Positions 58,726 through 64,000 of a stretch of 64,000 nt of DNA are shown one piece after another; the first letter of the stretch is position 1; each line of letters begins with the position of its first letter. Position numbers and translations under genes: made by a program. Origin of the DNA: Eucalyptus grandis. Taxonomy: Eukaryota > Streptophyta > Magnoliopsida > Myrtales > Myrtaceae. Location of the stretch: NCBI RefSeq assembly GCF_016545825.1, contig NC_052622.1, positions 4,841,001-4,905,000 on the forward strand, written 5' to 3'. Under the pieces are notes generated by a model. The model was not told the origin of the DNA. It saw only the letters and a list, made by a program, of their open reading frames with translations, and made no database searches.

Positions 58726-61700
58726 TTATAAAAATTTCGTCCTCGAAATTTAAACTTTTACCAATCCTTATACAAAATGTGAGGGTATTGTCGTCTCATC
58801 GAGTCTCACTTTTTCCCACGCTAATCCTTCGAGCTTGCGGTGCTGTCCGATCATTTTGATTAAGGAAATCATCTTGGTACACAAACTCTGTTCTTTCTGA
58901 ACCAACAACTGAACTGAGCTTCTCACATAAGACAGCTTGTCATCCACATTTGATCTCTTCTTCTCGACTCCTTAATAAACCTTTGAACCTCAACAATTCA
59001 AAATTTCTGACAGTTTACGAGAAATCTTTACTCGACACCGATCGACAACCGCAAACACTGATTTCGAGCCGACTTCGGACTTGCGATTTTCTGATTGATC
59101 TCATCCCAACCGATCGAAATCCCGTACACTCGCCTGTCCGTGATTAAAAGGAAACTATCGACTAGTCTCGCTGAAACCGGGAACCTTGGGTCAAGATCGA
59201 TATAACTCGCACCGATCTTGGCAATTGCAATCACGACTATTGTACGACTTTGGCCTGAAATCTTTATTCACTTTCTTTTCACCACTGAAATTCTGTACCA
59301 TCTGCTACACACTGCTTAAGAAAGAACCCTCTGAAAACTCAGCTAAATTTATACTCTCTGATTTAGATTCGAAATATAATTCATCCCCGGCACTCCATGC
59401 CGATGAATTATCTGATGCACACACACTTCGATATACCCACTATGATAAGATAGAATCTTCAATTTCTAAAATCGAACTTAGATTGGCGGTTAATTTCATT
59501 CCGACACGTTTTTTTTTTTTTTTTTAGTGTGACCTAGGCTACTTTGGGTAGTGTTCAGAGCTTTTTAGGACAAATGACTCGTGGTCGATTTTCTTCGAGC
59601 CACAATAAACCCACTCGACCCATTGGCGACTCTCGATTGTCGTGAAAATCTCAAAGATTCAAATACGGACACAGGGCGCCAAAACGATAGAAACATCAAA
59701 TTAGTGTCGGTCGATGAGAATTTTCCAATTTAGTGGAGTCACCCACGATCGGTCATTCATCTCAGTCGAACCGATCTATCTTTGATTTCAAATCGGGTTT
59801 TCTATCGTGCCGTAATGATCTCTAAAGATGAGCACGGTCGAGAAGTCGATCATTGGTCGAATTCTCAAGTCTATTTGCCTTAAGGTCCTTAATAACTCAC
59901 CCGGCTAGTCTAGTTATCTCATGAGTGGCCAACTCAGAGAAAACACTGCAATCGCGTCGATGAAATGCCCAATTTATCTAATCGAAATCGAGCCCGAAAT
60001 CTGGATGTTACCCACTCAAAACAAGGTATATTCATACCGTACCAAAGTGGACCAACTCCATCTATCGATCAACCACTATTCTCAAATGGTATCGGTAATT
60101 CCCCTCGTATCCTTAGTAAGCCTATCACAATGTTCCATTGTGATATATTATCCTTCCCACCGGGACTCCCAAGTGATGGTAAGAGTCCTCCTGGTTCGCA
60201 TTACCGAACTTCCACTTACGATATCTCGGCACTTGCAACCTGCCCGACGGTATCTATCTTCATATCAGCCTACTAATCTAGCTGATGTCGATTCTGATTT
60301 ATTTGCACCATCTGGTCAAAACTGCAATACTATAGTGAACTTCTGACAAGATCTTTTCCCTGAGCGCTACACTGTCAAGTGTATTCAATCACTCATGGAA
60401 CCTGAACTTTCCATTCTCATAAATCTTAAAGTCAGATTCTCTTTCACTAGTATCCTCTCATAAGATCCTTTGAACATCTCTTTATCTGCCAACTAGGCGC
60501 CGATTCTAACTTGAACATTTGGTTCAATCTTGAGGGTGGCTATAAAATTCAAAAGGTAGCCTACCTCAAATTTGAAAACCAAGTCAAGTCTTTTCAAGTA
60601 AAGTCTACACTTTAGCCAGTCTATGCACAACTGAGGACTCTCGGCTCAACACCTTAATGACTCATTTCGTTCTTCCAAGGTAATACCCAATATCACTATT
60701 ATAGTTCTGCCAAAATTCTGATTCACGACACCGCTTCGCATTCCACTGATTGGGTCTCAACTGGTGGAACAGTGATACAACAATCTTCTCTTGTTGTATC
60801 AATGCATACCCATCCTCTACAAGACACATCACTAAAGATTCCGTGCTTTCCAGAGCCAAATGAAAAGTTTAGCACAAGTACGATAGTCAGTTCTTATTTA
60901 AGCTTTGGAAACTATCCTCGTACTTGTCTATGCTGATGAATTTCTCTTCTTTCTTAAGAGATCAAGTCCACGATGGTACTGATGCTGAAAATTCTTTCAC
61001 AAACCTTCTGTAGTAATCTGTCCAATCCCCACGACTTCTGATCTCTGACATGTCAGTCTCGGTCCAATAAACAACCGATTCAATCTTGGCTGGGTCCATG
61101 AAGATTCCTTAACCTGTAATCATATGACCATTCTTAAGGGCTCTCGTGATCCTCATCACTTAATAAATACCCTAGAATGTCACTACACCACACGATCACC
61201 ATTGATCTAGATATTCTTTGAATACTCAGCTTGTCAAGTCTATGACAACGGCTGGAGCGTTCGTCAATTCAAATGGCTTTACATTATTCTCACAAGGCTA
61301 AATCAAGTGCGAAGTGTTGTCTTCAGTATAACCTCCTTCTTGGTTCTCAACTGAAGATAACCTGTCCTTAAGTCGGTCCTTGAAGACATCAACATTCTTT
61401 ATAACAAGTCACCCAATTAAGTTGGCAATGGTTGATGCATGATTGCAATGAACCATTTTCATTTCTCTTTCCATAAAACTGATGTTCCTTAACGCGATGC
61501 ACTAATATGTATGAATTCCTCATTCATCAATCTTCACATCCGTACCTTCGGTTCTATCAATTCAAACAACAATAACTAGTGATTCCCCTTTCTTCCACTT
61601 ATTTCAATAAACTGAAGTTCCCAAACTTCATCCAAGCTCACTACGATACTCTGATAGAATTTTCCCCAAAACATTCTTCCTCTGTCTAATGCCAGGTCGG

Positions 61701-62529
61701 TTTCATTTCTGGTCTTCTCATCATACCTGGATACTGAATTCATCCAGGTTTTCTTCTACAATTTCGACACCTATCTGGTGAGTCTTCTACCTCTTGTCAA
61801 GTGCTAGGATGCACTATTTCTTGTACCAAAGACCTATCCCGGAATTTCCACGGTCGTTCTATGGCGCACTTCTCTGAATCGTTCTACCAACAAAGGACAG
61901 CGAATCGTTGTCAAGATTCCATCTTCTTATGCGGATACACCATAAATCACTGTCCGTCCGGCGACACTTACCACAATTTCTGTCCTCAAAATACACGAGA
62001 CTGATTCATACCATCTTCCATAGAACAACACGTTCCATTAATCTGAATGCTGACCTGACTATGCCACCTTTCCTATTGGGTGGAATAGAATATCATTCTC
62101 TCAACATCAGTCTTTACCCTGACCGCATTCCCAATCTGCTTGCACTGAATCTTGACTCAGATATCGAAATATATTCCCTGATCATCCTTCCAGGTTAAAC
62201 CTCAGCAAGATAGCAACAACAACAACTTGATTCTGATCTCACTGGCTCATCTAGATCCCAAGAAACACTTGCATCAAATCAATTCTATCGAGCTTAGGAT
62301 CAATCAATGCTGCTACACTAGTACCAACCCGCGGTGGCACTCTTACGCTCAAACGCGCGAGTCAATACTCGCCTTCCCGAATCCACAACGATTAAAAGCA
62401 AGCGATTCACACATGACAAACAATTCTACCAATCAACTATCAAACACATGCACCAGTCATGAATTTAAAGGCCTTTCCTACTACTATCCCATAGGTCATC
62501 GCACCTTATCACTCCAATACCTAACCATT
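58726..62529 (-). pseudogene. Degenerate gag-pol region
   Basis: Minus-strand remnants in gypsy order. A CGKCRRTDSDLWC piece near 61975-61905 resembles the gag zinc-finger region. A reverse transcriptase tail (about 61107-60963) reads GIFMDPAKIESVVYW, then EIRS and DYYRRFVKEFSA. An RNase H piece (60859-60662) includes LVEDGYALIQQEKIV and HQLRPNQWN. Integrase and chromodomain were not clearly recovered. Stops and frameshifts are dense, and the catalytic YVDD-type box could not be found. Confidence 0.75.
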
Positions 62530-62541
62530 GCTCTGATACCA
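62530..62541 (-). other. Primer binding site (initiator Met tRNA type)
   Basis: TGGTATCAGAGC on the minus strand, continuing AATGGTTAGG, 11 bases inside the 5' LTR end. This is the standard primer site of many plant retrotransposons, complementary to the 3' end of tRNA-iMet. Confidence 0.9.
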
Positions 62542-62552
62542 CAAAAAGGGGA

Positions 62553-64000
62553 TGTCACGCCCCGATCCTCGGACGCGCGCACATCCTTCTACTTGGTCGA
62601 TTTTAGAATGCGATATCCCGAGGACTATGTATCGCCGACCCTTTCATTTATATATGCACATGCGGAAGCAATTATAAATCCCGGACAATAAAGCAATGGG
62701 ATAGAAAAGCAGGCCATACATTTTTCATACTGAAAATTCACAACTACAACTTTTACATGCAAACAAGGTCGACAATGCGGGACGGGATCTTAGTCCTCAT
62801 CCGGTCGTACTCGGGGTCCTCCTCCACGTACTCCTCTTCGGTTTCCTCATCGAGGACCTCCTCATCGAGATTCATGCTCCTTAGGCTCCTCATCCGGTCC
62901 TGAAATGGTTATTCAATAACCACCGAGACCACGTCTCGGCAAGTTCTACCCCCCAAGACCCGATTAGTAAACTAATACACCTTAGGCTGCCTACGCACAA
63001 CATGAATTAGAAGACTTACCTTAGCCTCGAGATTCCACCCGCATATTAGTACGGATCGAATAAGCACGCAAGCAATCACATCACGAGATCGAAGCATCGA
63101 TCTAATCGACTTAGTCGATTTCACATCGGGAGACCACTCACGATCATCTCCCTTTAATCATTCAATTCACAACATCAAACCAAGACAATGAATCACATCA
63201 AGACATTCTCGATCGAATCATCGATCAATCAACCTAGTCGAATCATTTCTAGGTCATTCATCCAACACCAAGCAATTCCTTGGATTTAGTGGCTTTACGG
63301 TCCCACCCGACCCTCTCGAAACTAGTGGCTTTACGGTCCCACCCGACCCTCTCAAGAACTAGTGGCTTTGCGGTCCCACCCGACCCTCTCGAGAACTAGT
63401 GGCTTTTCGGTCCCACCCGACCCTCTCGAGAACTAGTGGCTTTTCGGTCCCACCCGACCCTCTCGAGAACTAGTGGCTTTACGGTCCCACCCGACCCTCT
63501 CGAGAACTAGTGGCTTTACGGTCCCACCCGACCCTCTCGAGAACTAGTGGCTTTTCGGTCCCACCCGACCCTCTCAAGATGTCATACTATGTCACCGAGC
63601 CACGTGCATTCTCCAGAAGACATACCGAGTCTCCGAGCCACGTGCATTCTCTAAGGCTATCTTTTCGCCAAGATGACATATCAAATCACCGAGCCACGTG
63701 TCTTTCCCAAGTGATATTCCACCACTGGGCCACGTGCATCCTCAAGGTGATTTACCAACTCACTTTCGATACTAACAAACGATATCCGACCAATTCTCAA
63801 TCACAAGGCCAAAATTGCATTATTTAATAACATACTTAAAAATGCACCATTAAATCAATTCGACACGAATGAAAGCTCAAATAAATAAACGGACTGCTCC
63901 ACGACAATCAGCACGAAATTCGATCACCGGCCATCCCGGTTGAATTTTCGGAAAATAAATAATTAAATAATTAATTTCGAAAATTAAATAAATAAATACA
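62553..64000 (-). repeat. 5' LTR, cut by the window end
   Basis: Matches 55839 onward with a low density of differences, many of them small indels (for example CCAGGTCC against CCGGTCC). About half the LTR is in the window, including the minisatellite and G-box cluster. The high similarity of the LTRs implies fairly recent insertion. Confidence 0.9.
63283..63575. repeat. 37-bp minisatellite in the 5' LTR, about 8 units
   Basis: Same unit and same number as in the 3' LTR, with variant units in nearly the same order. Differences: the first unit ends TCGAAA, the second TCAAGAA, and the third is full length (TTTGCGG). Confidence 0.95.

Larger units (their letters stand above)
55839..64000 (-). 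mobile_element. Ty3/gypsy LTR retrotransposon, minus strand, right end beyond window
   Basis: Two matching long repeats (55839-58713 and 62553-64000+) bracket a 3.84-kb interior. A primer site TGGTATCAGAGC (minus strand, 62541-62530) follows the 5' LTR, and a polypurine tract GAGGGGAAGAGT (58725-58714) precedes the 3' LTR, so transcription runs right to left. Interior remnants follow the gypsy order gag, reverse transcriptase, RNase H. The left target-duplication candidate is TGCAC (55834-55838); the right side lies outside. The interior is short for a full gag-pol and full of stops, so the element is defective. Confidence 0.92.

Noticed and set aside
62530..62541. Possible tRNA gene
   Set aside because: Only the 12-18 base primer-site match to initiator Met tRNA is present; no cloverleaf surrounds it.

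Overview
This is plant nuclear DNA: AT-rich intergenic sequence, intron-containing genes with GT/AG splice sites, a pentatricopeptide (PPR-DYW) remnant, a plastid/mitochondrial mTERF gene, TIR-NBS-LRR fragments, receptor-like kinases, and MULE, Ty3/gypsy, foldback and MITE elements. The mix of expanded LRK10L-type kinases and TNL debris suggests a woody eudicot, possibly Myrtales (Eucalyptus-like). That placement is inference, not proof.

Layout. (1) 1-7125 is block A: the 3' flank of a receptor kinase whose body must lie left of the window, then a PRAF/RCC1 pseudogene, a reverse-strand TNL pseudogene, a foldback element and a dispersed repeat with unrecognised coding remnants. (2) 7126-13640 holds one mTERF gene (one frameshift) with copies of its 3' flank on both sides. 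(3) 13641-17731 is receptor kinase RLK1: the kinase exon is intact, but exon 1 has a stop codon and exon 2 a 4-bp deletion. (4) 17732-31310 is block B, a second copy of block A, split by a 7.0-kb Mutator-like element (22262-29273) with a 9-bp target duplication and carrying a frameshifted MURA transposase and a captured EF-hand/ZZ gene fragment. Block A supplies the matching empty site. (5) 31310-42377 is a graveyard of RLK exon fragments, duplicated upstream regions, a 1.1-kb foldback element and a 177-bp triplication. (6) 42378-45076 is RLK2, the only complete receptor kinase (three exons, 677 aa). (7) 46962-49087 is a decayed PPR-DYW gene resembling Arabidopsis EMB2261 (At3g49170). (8) 50570-52350 copies 9036-9720 but contains a 1.0-kb MITE-like insertion with an extremely GC-rich core. 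(9) 52385-55838 repeats the dispersed repeat and RLK upstream region and ends in a tandem triplication. (10) 55839-64000 is a minus-strand Ty3/gypsy retrotransposon with 2.9-kb LTRs; its right-hand LTR is cut by the window edge.

How it fits together. The window is a fast-evolving receptor-kinase cluster, built by tandem block duplication and then cut by transposons. Only RLK2 looks fully functional; mTERF would be if its single indel is a sequence error. I see no clear sign of a wholly new multi-gene system. The most informative structures are the MULE with its paralogous empty site and gene capture, the exon 2 skip that would rescue RLK1's frame, and the recurrent upstream block shared by the RLK copies.
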